A stretch of DNA of 64,000 nucleotides from JADLGL01 sp963823045 (GCA_963823045.1 CAWGKA010000008.1:229767-293766), one strand, 5' to 3'. Shown: positions 11,962 to 20,883, counted from the stretch's first letter. Made by a program: numbers and translations. Notes: generated from the sequence alone by a model not told the origin.

Positions 11962-12135
11962 TTGAAACGGTCATACGACCTTGAAGTCGTTCATGATGGT
12001 GCCTGGAGGGTTGAGTTCAGCGGCCGCGAGTTCGGTCCTTTCCCGACCAAAGATGCCGCGCTGGAGGCGGCCAACGCCGCCGTGTCCCGGGCGACGGATC
12101 TGGGCGCCGATGCGAGGGTCGTGATCGGCGCCTAA
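11962..12135 (+). CDS. 57-residue DUF2188-like small protein (TTG start)
   Basis: TTG 11962 lies seven bases after AAGGGGAG, a strong ribosome-binding site. The frame reads MKRSYDLEVVHDGAWRVEFS and continues to TAA 12133-12135, ending ADARVVIGA. The compact beta-beta-alpha pattern, with a W-x-V-E-x-x-G-x-x-x-x-x-F-P-T-K-x-x-A core, resembles the very small DUF2188-like proteins. It is too short for most gene callers at default settings and uses a non-ATG start, so it may be missed in databases. Function is unknown. Confidence 0.65.
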   Translation: MKRSYDLEVVHDGAWRVEFSGREFGPFPTKDAALEAANAAVSRATDLGADARVVIGA

Positions 12136-12386
12136 CGAATCTCGCGCGTAACCCAGGTTCACTGATTCTGTTCCGGCCGAAGCCGCCAATTGAGTTGGCG
12201 TATTCGATTGCTCGGCCCGAAGTGACCGAGATCATCAGCGCGCTCTATCGGACCTTCAGGATCAGCTGAACGCCGCACGCTGTGCAATACGCGTCCCGCA
12301 TCACGGGTCGGCATGGACGCTTGTGCCCGCTTGCCTGGTTTCCCTAAAATAGGGATTCCAAGCTGCCGCTCGGGAGAAAATCGGGA

Positions 12387-12671
12387 ATGGCAATCGATGC
12401 AGTTGCTCAATCAACCTCAGCAAAGGTGCTTTACTTTGCATCGGTTCGCGAAGGTGTCGGTAAGGAACAGGAAGTCGTGGAGATTCCCGCCGAGATCGCA
12501 ACTGTCGGCGATTTCCTGGCATGGCTGCGCGGCCGCGGCCCAGAATATGCGGCCGCACTCGACGACGGTCTGGCCATTCGCACCGCAGTGGACCGCGTTC
12601 ACGCAACAGCCGAAACGCCGGTGCGCGGAGCCGCCGAGATAGCCATCTTCCCCATGATGACTGGCGGCTAA
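12387..12671 (+). CDS. moaD: Molybdopterin synthase small (sulfur-carrier) subunit MoaD
   Basis: The 94-residue protein has the ubiquitin-like core VLYFASVREGVGKEQEVVEI and ends in the essential double glycine (FPMMTGG). MoeB adenylates that tail, it then receives sulfur, and MoaE uses it to convert cyclic pyranopterin monophosphate to molybdopterin. It opens the Mo gene block and is followed after 21 bases by the ModE-like regulator. A GGGA ribosome-binding site lies close to the ATG. The N-terminal dozen residues before VLYF are longer than in most MoaD, so the true start could be slightly downstream. Confidence 0.93.
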   Translation: MAIDAVAQSTSAKVLYFASVREGVGKEQEVVEIPAEIATVGDFLAWLRGRGPEYAAALDDGLAIRTAVDRVHATAETPVRGAAEIAIFPMMTGG

Positions 12672-12692
12672 GACGACTGCTGTAGCCCGGCG

Positions 12693-13094
12693 ATGGCGCA
12701 AAAACCGAAAATTCGCCGTTCCCGGGAACCAAGGGAACCCCTCGACCCGCATGGGCTGCGCATAAGCTTGCGCCTCGTCTTCGGCGACGATATCGCCATC
12801 GGCCCCGGCAAGGCCGACCTTCTCGGACTGATCCGCGACACTGGCTCGATCGCGGCCGCGGGGCGAGCGATGGGCATGAGCTACAAGCGTGCTTGGCTCC
12901 TGGTGGCGACGATGAATGACTGCTTCGTGGAACCACTGGTAACCACTTCGCGTGGCGGCAGCGCCCAGGGCGGCGCCGCGCTTACCGAATCCGGCGAGGC
13001 GGTTCTTTCCGCCTATCGCAGGATCATGTCCGGGCTGGACGGCTCCAAGGACGTGGCCACGATCCGTACCCTCGCCGCCAAGCGCGAAAGGTAA
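12693..13094 (+). CDS. ModE-type winged-helix regulator, DNA-binding domain only
   Basis: 133 residues with the ModE N-terminal winged helix: LRISLRLVFGDDIAIGPGKA, LLGLIRDTGSIAAAGRAMGM with recognition helix SYKRAWLLVATMN, and RGGSAQGGAALTESGEAV. In E. coli ModE this domain binds the mod operator when the C-terminal molbindin domain holds molybdate. Here the molbindin domain is absent, a form common in alphaproteobacteria, so how molybdate is sensed is unclear. It lies between moaD and modA, and an 8-bp inverted repeat 55 bases downstream is a likely target. Confidence 0.88.
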   Translation: MAQKPKIRRSREPREPLDPHGLRISLRLVFGDDIAIGPGKADLLGLIRDTGSIAAAGRAMGMSYKRAWLLVATMNDCFVEPLVTTSRGGSAQGGAALTESGEAVLSAYRRIMSGLDGSKDVATIRTLAAKRER

Positions 13095-13148
13095 GATTCC
13101 CACCCGATATGTCGACCGACGATAACGGGTTCCCAATCCCCGCACGTC

Positions 13149-13174
13149 GCGATATGGTGCTTCAAACATATCGC
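13149..13174. promoter_or_regulatory. Candidate ModE operator (Mo-box) upstream of modA
   Basis: GCGATATG (13149-13156) and CATATCGC (13167-13174) form a perfect 8-bp inverted repeat with a 10-base spacer, centred 33 bases before the modA ATG. Known Mo-boxes have CGxTATA-type arms at similar spacing. A ModE-like gene ends 55 bases upstream, which makes molybdate-responsive repression of modABC the natural reading. Binding itself is inferred. Confidence 0.65.
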
Positions 13175-13194
13175 CGAAGCTGCTGGGAGGAGAC

Positions 13195-14028
13195 ATGGCT
13201 TTCGGTTTGCGCGGAAGGTTTGCGCTTGCGCTGGGGGTCGGCCTCGCCACCGCTGCGTTCGCGACTCCACAGGCCGCGGCGCAGGACATGCACGTCACCG
13301 TCTTCGCGGCGGCCTCGATGCAAACGGCACTCGATGCCGTTGCCGCCGCCTGGCACGAACAGGAGGGTGGCGACGCGGTGGTCTCCTACGCGGCCACCTC
13401 GGCCCTCGCCCGCCAGATCGAACAGGGCGCGCCGGCCGACATTTTCATCTCGGCCGATCTCGACTGGATGGCCTATCTCGCCGAGCGCGAGCTTGCTCAG
13501 CCGGACACGACGACCAACTTGCTCGGCAATCGCATTGTCCTCGTTGCCGCGGCCGGTGCCGAACAACCCGTTGAAATAACGCCGGAAATAGACCTCGCCG
13601 GCGTGTTGGATGGCGGCCGTCTTGCCGTCGCCGATACGGCCGCGGTTCCCGCCGGTCGCTACGCCCGTGCGGCGCTGGAATCGCTCGGCTTGTGGGACAG
13701 CGTTGCCGGCCATCTCGCCGAGGCCGAGAACGTCCGCGCCGCCCTTGCCTTCGTCTCACGCGGCGAAGCACCGCTCGGCATCGTCTACGCCACCGACGAC
13801 GTCGCCGACCCCCGCGTCGAGGCCATCGGCACCTTTCCCGCCGAGACGCATCCGCCGATCATCTATCCGGCGACGATCCTCGCCGGCAGCGACAATCCTG
13901 CGGCCGCGGCGTTCCTGACCTTCCTCAGATCGCCGACGGCGCAATGCATTTTCGAAGCGCAAGGCTTCACCGTCTTCGCGGCCGACGGCGCTCCGGCGCC
14001 GCCGGTATCTTGCGGCAGCGGCGGCTGA
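13195..14028 (+). CDS. modA: Molybdate ABC transporter, periplasmic binding protein ModA
   Basis: The 277-residue protein starts at ATG 13195 after GGGAGGAG. It has a signal peptide ending near AAAQ, then the ModA fold: VTVFAAASMQTALDAVAAAW, SYAATSALARQIEQGAPADI (oxyanion-binding Ser/Ala loop) and ISADLDWMAYL, followed by NRIVLVA and AVPAGRYARAALE. It captures molybdate or tungstate in the periplasm and delivers it to ModBC. modB follows after 28 bases. No interruption is seen. Confidence 0.96.
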   Translation: MAFGLRGRFALALGVGLATAAFATPQAAAQDMHVTVFAAASMQTALDAVAAAWHEQEGGDAVVSYAATSALARQIEQGAPADIFISADLDWMAYLAERELAQPDTTTNLLGNRIVLVAAAGAEQPVEITPEIDLAGVLDGGRLAVADTAAVPAGRYARAALESLGLWDSVAGHLAEAENVRAALAFVSRGEAPLGIVYATDDVADPRVEAIGTFPAETHPPIIYPATILAGSDNPAAAAFLTFLRSPTAQCIFEAQGFTVFAADGAPAPPVSCGSGG

Positions 14029-14056
14029 AACTCCCCCTCAGCCGCCGCTACCTGCC

Positions 14057-14752
14057 ATGCTTGGCCTCACCGACGCTGAATGGGACGCCGTCCGCCTGAG
14101 CCTGCAAGTGGCGGGAACTGCGACGATCGTGAGCCTGCCCTTCGGCGTCCTCATCGGCCTGGCGCTGGCGCGCGGCCGGTTCTGGGGGCGCTCCGCGCTT
14201 AACATCCTCGTTCATCTGCCGCTGGTGATGCCGCCGGTGGTGACGGGCTACATCCTCCTCATCCTGTTCGGCCGGCAGGGCGCGATCGGCGCCTTCCTCG
14301 CCGATCATCTCGGCATCGTCTTCGCCTTTCGCTGGACCGGCGCGGCGCTCGCCGCCGCGGTGATGGGCTTCCCGCTGATGGTGCGGGCGATCCGCCTCGC
14401 CATCGAGGCGGTGGACGAGAGGCTCGAGGAGGCGGCGGGAACGCTTGGTGCGGGACGGATCGCGACCTTCTGCCTCGTCACCTTGCCGCTGACCGCGCCC
14501 GGCATCATCGCCGGCGCTGTGCTCGGCTTCGCCAAGGCGATCGGCGAGTTCGGCGCCACCATCACTTTCGTCTCCAACATCCCGGGCGAGACGCGCACCC
14601 TCCCCGCCGCGATCTATACGCAACTGCAGGTGCCCGGCGGCGAGGACAGCGCTGTCGGCCTGACGCTGATCGCCATCGTCATCGCCGTCTGTGCGCTGGT
14701 CGCTTCGGAATGGCTGGCGGCGCGCACGCGACGGAGGATCGCCGGGCCATGA
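14057..14752 (+). CDS. modB: Molybdate ABC transporter permease ModB
   Basis: 231 residues with several hydrophobic membrane segments and the permease EAA loop (EEAAGTLGAGRIATFCLVTLPLT), followed by GEFGATITFVSNIPGETRT, typical of ModB. It forms the membrane channel for molybdate with ModC on the cytoplasmic side. Its stop overlaps the modC start in ATGA, indicating translational coupling. Length and topology match the family. Confidence 0.96.
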   Translation: MLGLTDAEWDAVRLSLQVAGTATIVSLPFGVLIGLALARGRFWGRSALNILVHLPLVMPPVVTGYILLILFGRQGAIGAFLADHLGIVFAFRWTGAALAAAVMGFPLMVRAIRLAIEAVDERLEEAAGTLGAGRIATFCLVTLPLTAPGIIAGAVLGFAKAIGEFGATITFVSNIPGETRTLPAAIYTQLQVPGGEDSAVGLTLIAIVIAVCALVASEWLAARTRRRIAGP

Positions 14753-15819
14753 GCCTCGAGGTCGCCCTCCACCATCGCCAGGGTGATTTCACCCTCGATG
14801 CGCGCTTCACGACGAAGCCGGGCGTGACGGCCCTGTTCGGCCGCTCCGGCGCCGGCAAATCGACACTTGCGGGGCTGATCGCCGGCCTGAGAAAGCCGAG
14901 CGAAGGGCGCATTGCGCTCGACGGCGCGGTTCTGGTCGACACCGCCTCAGGCACGTTCGTGCCGCAGCGGAAAAGGCGCATCGGCGTGGTGTTTCAGGAA
15001 GGTCGACTCTTTCCGCATCTGACGGTGCGGCAGAACCTCCTCTTCGGCCGCCGTTTCCTCCCCGCCTCGGAGCGGCGTGGCGATCCGCAACCAGTCATCG
15101 ACCTGCTCGGCATCGGCGCCCTGCTCGAACGCACACCGCGCCACCTCTCCGGCGGCGAGCAGCAGCGCGTCGCCATCGGCAGAGCGCTGCTGATGCGGCC
15201 GCGCGCGCTGATCATGGACGAGCCTCTGGCGGCGATCGACCAGGCGCGACGGGCCGAGATCCTGCCCTATCTCGATCGCATGCGCGCCGAGACGAACATC
15301 CCGCTGGTCTATATCAGCCATGCCGTGGAAGAGATCGCGCGCCTCGCCGACACCATCATCGTCCTCGACGATGGCAAGGTCACCACCGCCGGCGCCACGG
15401 CGGACATCCTTTCGCGCCTCGATCTTCTGCCGCTCGACGACGCCGAAGCCGGCGTCATTCTCACCGCCAAAGTGTCGGCTATTGATGAAGCGCGCGGCGT
15501 GGCGACACTCATCCATGCGGCCGGACCGATGATGGTGCCGGCGCTCACTGCGCCGGTCGGCGCGATGGTGCGCGTGCGCGTCCATGCACGCGATGTCGCC
15601 GTCGCCGTCGGCGAACCAGGGCGGCTTTCGATCCGCAACCGACTCCCGGCCACGGTCGGCGAAATTCAAATGCATGGAAACGGCGTCGATGTCCGCCTCG
15701 ACGTTGGCGGCGAACCGCTATTGGCGCGGCTGACGGCCGATGCGGTGCAGGATCTGGCGCTGACGCAAGGCTCCGAGGTCACTGCCTTGATCAAGGCAGT
15801 GGCGGTCGAAGGCTACTGA
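14749..15819 (+). CDS. modC: Molybdate ABC transporter ATPase ModC
   Basis: The start is set at ATG 14749, which overlaps the modB stop; an in-frame ATG at 14710 lies inside modB. The product is 356 residues: Walker A GRSGAGKST, Q-loop VVFQEGRLFPHL, signature LSGGEQQR, Walker B LIMDEPLAAID, H-loop SHAVEEI, and a C-terminal TOBE domain (IRNRLPATVGEI) that binds oxyanion and regulates transport. It powers molybdate import. Its last codons overlap convergently with the end of moaE on the other strand by seven bases. Confidence 0.96.
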   Translation: MSLEVALHHRQGDFTLDARFTTKPGVTALFGRSGAGKSTLAGLIAGLRKPSEGRIALDGAVLVDTASGTFVPQRKRRIGVVFQEGRLFPHLTVRQNLLFGRRFLPASERRGDPQPVIDLLGIGALLERTPRHLSGGEQQRVAIGRALLMRPRALIMDEPLAAIDQARRAEILPYLDRMRAETNIPLVYISHAVEEIARLADTIIVLDDGKVTTAGATADILSRLDLLPLDDAEAGVILTAKVSAIDEARGVATLIHAAGPMMVPALTAPVGAMVRVRVHARDVAVAVGEPGRLSIRNRLPATVGEIQMHGNGVDVRLDVGGEPLLARLTADAVQDLALTQGSEVTALIKAVAVEGY

Positions 15820-16245
15820 TCGTCGCTCGTGACTTCGGTGGATTCGCGCCAGCGGGCGACGGCATCATCGTCCGAGGTCTTGGCCTCGACCCACTGCGTG
15901 GCGGAGCCGTCGACCGTGTGCTCCTTCTTCCAGAACGGCGCCTCGGTCTTGAGAAAATCCATGACGTATTCGGCTGCGCGCCGGTGCAGTGGATGACGGC
16001 GAGCGCTTGCAGCGGCCAGTGCGCGCAGCGGCTTCCTCGGCGATGCGGGCGAGTTCCGCCTCGGCCATGTTGGGATAGTGCTCGAGTTCCAGCGCTGCCA
16101 GGCGGCCATTCTCGCTGCGGCAGACGCCGACGAAGGTGACGATGGCGCCGACATCGTCGAGGCCTTCGATCAGACCTGCCGTTTCCGCCGCCGTGTCGAA
16201 CGGCTCGGTCTGCACCGCAATTTTTGTCTTCACCGCGGTGCTCAT
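15813..16245 (-). pseudogene. moaE: Molybdopterin synthase large subunit MoaE, with frameshift and internal deletion
   Basis: From ATG 16245 the frame reads MSTAVKTKIAVQTEPFDTAA, then GAIVTFVGVCRSENG and LELEHYPNMAEAELARI, clear MoaE. Near 16017 the frame shifts (WPLQALAVIH is in the next frame), and directly after this the roughly 22 residues expected between the conserved VIHR and HR...A segments are missing. The C-terminal part resumes as RAAEYVMDFLKT and APFWKKE, retaining the active-site lysines, and stops at 15813. A 1-2 base shift plus a deletion of about 65 bases explains it. MoaE joins MoaD to make molybdopterin, so a dead copy would disable the pathway unless another exists. An assembly error is possible. 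Confidence 0.8.
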
Positions 16246-16376
16246 CGTTTCCGCGACTGCGCTCGCGTCCGAAAGGTGCCTCGGGCCCAAAGCGCGGTCA
16301 ACGCGATCCCTTCCGGTCGGCGCCGGCAACGGCTATGTCTCAGCCTCGCTGCATGAACCCGTGGATCGACAATAGC

Positions 16377-16910
16377 ATGGCAGAGTCCATTCCGATCGGC
16401 ATCGTCGTCGTCTCCGACCGCGCCAGCCGCGGCGAGTACAAGGACCTCAGCGGTCCCGCCATGGCGGAGTATGTCGAGGCGGCGTTTAAGGACGCCTGGC
16501 ACCAGGAGTTCCGCCTCATCCCGGACGAGCGCGAGACGATCGCGGCGACGCTGATCGAGCTTGCCGACGAGAAGAACTGCCCGCTGATCCTCGTTTCCGG
16601 CGGCACCGGCCCCGCCCCGCGCGATGTGACGCCGGAGGCGACGATGGATGTGTGCGATCGCCTAATGCCGGGTTTCGGCGAAGCGATGCGGCTGGCGAGC
16701 CTTGCCGAAGTGCCGACGGCGATCCTATCGCGCCAGATCGCGGCGACCCGCGGATCGAGCCTGATCATCAATTTGCCAGGCCGGCCGGCGGCGATCCGCA
16801 CCTGCATGAATGCCGTGATCGTGGCGACGCCCTATTGCGTCGATCTCATCGGCGGGCCGCGCCTGGAGCTGAACCCGGGCATCGGCAAAGCCTTCCGGCC
16901 GCCGAGCTGA
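16377..16910 (+). CDS. mogA: Molybdopterin adenylyltransferase MogA
   Basis: About 177 residues starting MAESIPIGIVVVSDRASRGE. The MogA/MoaB fold is shown by the GGTGPAPRDVTPEA loop that binds the pterin and by LPGRPAAIRTCMNAV near the C-terminus. It adenylates molybdopterin before MoeA inserts molybdenum. The start is uncertain: in-frame ATGs at 16341 and 16353 also exist and none has a clear ribosome-binding site. It is convergent with moaC, with only three bases between their stops, and divergent from moaE. Confidence 0.92.
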   Translation: MAESIPIGIVVVSDRASRGEYKDLSGPAMAEYVEAAFKDAWHQEFRLIPDERETIAATLIELADEKNCPLILVSGGTGPAPRDVTPEATMDVCDRLMPGFGEAMRLASLAEVPTAILSRQIAATRGSSLIINLPGRPAAIRTCMNAVIVATPYCVDLIGGPRLELNPGIGKAFRPPS

Positions 16911-16913
16911 GCC

Positions 16914-17401
16914 TCAGCCGACGTTATCGGCGATGCGCCAATGGCCAGAGCGACCGCCGGCCTTCTCGACAAGCGGATGCCGGTGATCGCCATGCCGCGG
17001 TCCATCGCCTTGGCCATGTCGTAGATGGTGAGGCAGGCGACGGAGACGGCGGTCAGCGCTTCCATCTCGACGCCGGTGCGGCCGGTCAGCTTGGCAATCG
17101 CCGTGACGCGGAGGCCCGGCAGCTTCTCGTCGCCCTCGATCTCGACGTCGATCTTGGTCAGCGCGAGCGGATGACAGAGCGGGATCAGATCGGCGGTGCG
17201 CTTCGCCGCCATGATGCCGGCAATGCGGGCAACGCCGATGACGTCGCCCTTCTTGGCCTCGCCCGCGAGGATCGCGGCGAGCGTCTTCGGCCGCATCGTC
17301 ACCGCGCCCTCGGCGCGCGCGGTGCGTTCAGTCTCTGATTTGTCGGAGACGTCGACCATGCGCGCGGTGCCGTTGTCGTCGATATGGGTCAGGTCTGACA
17401 T
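16914..17401 (-). CDS. moaC: Cyclic pyranopterin monophosphate synthase MoaC (frameshift near the 3' end)
   Basis: ATG 17401 begins MSDLTHIDDNGTARMVDVSD. Conserved MoaC motifs follow: KKGDVIGVARIAGIMAAKRT, the catalytic LIPLCHPL, TGRTGVEMEALTAVSVACLT and IYDMAKAMDRGM. Near 16970 one base is missing; in the next frame the normal ending continues as VEKAGGRSGHWRIADNVG with a stop at 16914. MoaC, with MoaA, turns GTP into cyclic pyranopterin monophosphate. Its start lies just beyond the moeB stop (TGACATG), so the two form an operon. The clean tail on the other side of the shift suggests a sequencing indel. Confidence 0.92.
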
Positions 17402-17402
17402 G

Positions 17403-18193
17403 TCAGGCATCCACGGTGATGGCGCTGCGGCCGTTGAGGATATTCTCCGGGTTCCAGCGATAGTCGATCGTCTCGACGCGGAGGTCGCGACCGTCGACGA
17501 GCAATAGGCGGCCGACCAGGCTCGAACCGATGCCGGCGAGTTCCTTGATGATCTCCAGCGCCTGGATCGCAACCGAGGAGGCCGGTCATGACGCCGAGCA
17601 CGCCGAGTTCGGCACAGACCGGCGCCGCACCGTCTGCCGGCGGATTGGGGAAGAGACAGCGATAGGTCGGGTTGGGCTCGCCGTCGGCGCCGCGTTCATG
17701 CGGCTTCAGCGTCGTGACATTGCCGTCCATGCGCATCACCGCCGCCGTCACCAATGTCTTGCCGGCATGGAAGCAGGCGTCGGAAATGGCGTAGCGCGCG
17801 TCCGCATTATCGGTGCAATCGGCGACGATATCGTAGCCCTCGATCAGCGAGGCGATGTTCTCAGCGGATGCCCTGGTTTCAAACGCCTCGACAGCCACAT
17901 TGGGATTGAGCGCTGTCATCTCATCGGCGGCACGCCGCGCTTTCGGCTGACCGACATCGGCGGTGCGATAGAGAACCTGGCGCTGCAGGTTCGTGAGCGA
18001 GACGGCGTCGTGATCGACGACGCCGATACGGCCGACACCTGCCGCGGCGCAATAGGACAGAACCGGCACGCCGAGGCCTCCGGCGCCGATGACGAGGAGG
18101 CCGGCGACCTTCAAACGTTGCTGACCGGGGCCGCCGATATCGGGCATCACCAGATGCCGCGCATAGCGCTCGATTTCGTCCGCGGATAACGCC
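17403..18193 (-). CDS. moeB: Molybdopterin-synthase adenylyltransferase MoeB (one frameshift)
   Basis: The start is taken as TTG 18193 because AGGAGG lies five bases before it and the protein then begins LALSADEIERYARH as in other MoeB; an in-frame ATG at 18225 lacks such a site. The E1-like core has the nucleotide loop GAGGLGVPVLSYCAAAGVG, DHDAVSLTNLQRQVLY and DCTDNADARY. A single extra base near 17568 shifts the C-terminal part, which continues normally as IQALEIIKELAGIGSSLVGR and ends at 17403. MoeB adenylates the MoaD tail for sulfur transfer. No rhodanese domain is present. It is first in the moeB-moaC operon and divergent from moeA. Confidence 0.92.
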
Positions 18194-18327
18194 AAACCAT
18201 CCTCCTGCCGTGGCGCTGGCGCCACGCTCCGAGGCCCACGATACGCCGATGCCGGCGCTGTTCAAAGCCGGAGCGAGCCGATATTGCTAACCGGCCGACG
18301 CCGCTAAGTCTCGGATGGATCAGAGGA

Positions 18328-19518
18328 ATGAGCCTGCTTCCCGTCGAAACCGCGCTCGATCGCGTGCTGGAAGGGGTCAGCGCCCTGCCCGGCGAGCGCG
18401 TCGCCCTGGCCGAGGCCGGCGGGCGCATCCTCGCCGAACCGATCGTCGCCCTCCGCCGCCAGCCGGCTTTCAAGGCCTCGGCGATGGATGGCTACGCCTT
18501 CCGGAGCGCCGATACGGTCGCCGGCGCACGGCTGAAGCTGGTCGGCGAATCCGCGGCTGGCGAGGGCTATGGCAAGCCGCTGGGCGACGGCGAGGCGGTG
18601 CGCATCTTCACCGGCGCACCGCTGCCCGAAGGCGCCGACACCGTGCTGATGCAGGAAGACGCCACCGTCGAGGGCGACGAACTGGTGATGAGCGGGCCGG
18701 TCGAAGTCTCGCAGCATGTCCGGCCCGCCGGATCGGACTTCGACATCGACGCGGAACTGCTGCCCGCTGGACGAAAGCTTGGGGCACGCGAACTCGCGCT
18801 GATCGCCGCCGCCAACCATGCCGAGGTTCCGGTCCGCCGCAAGCCGCGCGTGGCAGTGCTGTCGATCGGCGACGAGCTTGTGCTGCCGGGCAATCCGCTC
18901 GGGCCGGACCAGACCATCGCCACCAACGCTTTCGCCATCGTCGAACTGGCGCGGCAGGCAGGCGCCGAAGCCGAGGATCTCGGTATCGTGCCGGACGAGG
19001 CCGATCGCGTCGCCGAAATCGGCAAGACGATCGACGCCGACATTCTCGTCACCATCGGTGGCGCGTCCGTCGGCGACCATGACGTCACCAAGCCGGGCCT
19101 CGCCGCCGCCGGCATGGAGCTCGATTTCTGGCGTATCGCAATGCGGCCCGGCAAGCCGTTGGTGTTCGGCCGGCTCGGCGCGACGTCCGTTCTCGGCCTG
19201 CCGGGCAACCCGGTGTCGAGCTTCGTCTGCGGGCTGGTGTTCCTCAGGCCGTTGATCGGCGCCCTGCTCGACCTGCCGCGCAACGATCATCACGAAGCCG
19301 CCCTACTCGGGGCGGATGTTCCTGAAAATGGTGAGCGGACGACTTATCTACGCGCAACGCTGCAGGAAGACGCGAGCGGATTGCCACACGCCGTTCCCAT
19401 GCCTGCGCAGGATTCCGCCTTGCTAGGCGTCTTGGCACAAGCCGACTGCCTTCTGATCCGGCCCGCTCACGCCGGGCCTTCGGCAATGGGGGCTGTCTGT
19501 ACTATCATCCGGCTTTGA
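18328..19518 (+). CDS. moeA: Molybdopterin molybdenumtransferase MoeA
   Basis: 396 residues, full length. Motifs: KASAMDGYAFR, the IFTGAPLPEGADTVLMQED loop, AVLSIGDELV, then the MPT-binding domain TIGGASVGDHD and VFGLPGNPVSS-type motif (VLGLPGNPVSSFVCGLVFLRP). MoeA takes adenylated molybdopterin from MogA and inserts molybdate. It is transcribed away from moeB across a 134-base gap that should hold both promoters. The frame is intact. Confidence 0.96.
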   Translation: MSLLPVETALDRVLEGVSALPGERVALAEAGGRILAEPIVALRRQPAFKASAMDGYAFRSADTVAGARLKLVGESAAGEGYGKPLGDGEAVRIFTGAPLPEGADTVLMQEDATVEGDELVMSGPVEVSQHVRPAGSDFDIDAELLPAGRKLGARELALIAAANHAEVPVRRKPRVAVLSIGDELVLPGNPLGPDQTIATNAFAIVELARQAGAEAEDLGIVPDEADRVAEIGKTIDADILVTIGGASVGDHDVTKPGLAAAGMELDFWRIAMRPGKPLVFGRLGATSVLGLPGNPVSSFVCGLVFLRPLIGALLDLPRNDHHEAALLGADVPENGERTTYLRATLQEDASGLPHAVPMPAQDSALLGVLAQADCLLIRPAHAGPSAMGAVCTIIRL

Positions 19519-19707
19519 AGGACGCCTCGCCGCGGCCTGAATGAGGGATCATCAATGACCAGCACCGCCGGCATGGAAGCGCTCTGCGATAGCCAAATCC
19601 TCGAATTGGCGCACAATATACCGTAGATCAGTCGGCCTGAAGCTCCCCATGGCACGGCGACGAAGCACTTCAAGCGTTGCAACTCGTCCGTCACAGTCGA
19701 GGTCGCA

Positions 19708-19983
19708 GTGAAGGACGGCGTCATCATCGATTTCGCCCAGAAGATAAAAGAGGCCGCGCGTGCCGAAGAGCTATTGGCCCACTGGCATCATGTCGAAAAC
19801 AACGGCCGGTGGGTAAACGCCGAGTTCGCGAGCAAACCAGAAGACCTATCGCAATCGATTTGCCGGAGCGATGCAACCCCGAAAGGCGCACCGCATGAAG
19901 CGCCAACCGAGTCATCAACGCAGCTTGCGGAAAACGCCAGCGCCACTCCCGCTGACGAGCAGCCGGCCGCCGCCAAATCATGA
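19708..19983 (+). CDS. Hypothetical protein translationally coupled to tatC
   Basis: A 91-residue frame, MKDGVIIDFAQKIKEAARAE followed by a Ser/Thr/Ala-rich C-terminal half (ESSTQLAENASATPADEQPA). Its stop overlaps the tatC start as ATGA. There is no membrane segment, so it is not TatA or TatB. The acidic low-complexity tail looks disordered. It may be a leader gene for tatC or an unrecognised accessory factor. No family is recognised. Confidence 0.5.
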   Translation: MKDGVIIDFAQKIKEAARAEELLAHWHHVENNGRWVNAEFASKPEDLSQSICRSDATPKGAPHEAPTESSTQLAENASATPADEQPAAAKS

Positions 19984-20813
19984 CCGACGAGACGGCGGAA
20001 GCCGCAACCGAGCAGGACGACGAGGTCGAAGCGAGCCGCGCGCCGCTGCTCACGCATCTCGTCGAGCTGCGCAGCCGGTTGATGAAGTCGATCCTGTTCT
20101 TCCTGGTCGCCTTCGTCGCGTGCTTTGCCGTCTCCGACAAAATCTACAATATCCTGCTGATCCCGTTTGAGTGGGCGTCGGGGGCGAACAGCGATATCCA
20201 CCTCATCTACACGGCGCCGCAGGAATATCTGATCACGCGGATCAAGCTCGCCTTCTTCGGCGCGCTGTTCCTCGCATTCCCGGTCATCGCGACGCAGATC
20301 TACAAGTTCGCCGCGCCCGGCCTCTACAAGAACGAGCGCAAGGCCTTCCTGCCGTTCCTCTTCGCGACGCCGGTACTTTTCGTGATCGGCGCGATGGTCG
20401 TCTTCTTCCTCATCATGCCGTTGGCGCTGACCTATTTCCTCGGCATGCAGCAGCCGGGCGGCGAGGGCACGGCGACGATCGAGCTGCTGCCGCGGGTCAG
20501 CGAGTATCTCGGCCTGATCATGATCCTGATCTTCGCCTTCGGCCTCTGCTTCCAGCTGCCGGTGGTGCTGATCCTGCTCGCGAGGGCAGGCCTGGTCGAC
20601 GCCAAGGGCCTACGGAAAGGCCGGCGTTACGCCATCGTCGCCGCCTTCGCCGCGGCCGCGGTGCTGACGCCGCCCGATATACCGAGCCAGTTCGGCCTCG
20701 CGATCCCCACCATCTTCCTCTACGAAATCTCGATCTTCGCCGTGCGCGTCGTCGAGAAGCGACGGGCACAGACCCAGGCCGCCAAGGAAGCCGCCGAAGG
20801 CGCGAAGGTCTGA
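19980..20813 (+). CDS. tatC: Twin-arginine translocase subunit TatC
   Basis: 277 residues with six membrane segments and the family signature motifs: LLTHLVELRSRLMKSI at the cytoplasmic N-terminus, TAPQEYLITRIKLAFFGAL, FAAPGLYKNERKAFLPF, and LTPPDIPSQFGLAIPTIFLYE. TatC recognises twin-arginine signal peptides and forms the receptor of the folded-protein exporter. Here it stands apart from tatA and tatB, which lie about 14 kb downstream in the same orientation, with Tat substrates between them. The frame is intact. Confidence 0.95.
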   Translation: MTDETAEAATEQDDEVEASRAPLLTHLVELRSRLMKSILFFLVAFVACFAVSDKIYNILLIPFEWASGANSDIHLIYTAPQEYLITRIKLAFFGALFLAFPVIATQIYKFAAPGLYKNERKAFLPFLFATPVLFVIGAMVVFFLIMPLALTYFLGMQQPGGEGTATIELLPRVSEYLGLIMILIFAFGLCFQLPVVLILLARAGLVDAKGLRKGRRYAIVAAFAAAAVLTPPDIPSQFGLAIPTIFLYEISIFAVRVVEKRRAQTQAAKEAAEGAKV

Positions 20814-20883
20814 TTTTGTCACGGGCGACGCGGCGCCGCGCCGGCAATTTGAGCGTGGACGGCGCCTAGTCGCCGACCGCTGC

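Noticed and set aside
13100..13130. A second Mo-box-like sequence (CGATATG...GATAACG) upstream of the modA operator
   Set aside because: The arms are too imperfect to support without a binding model.
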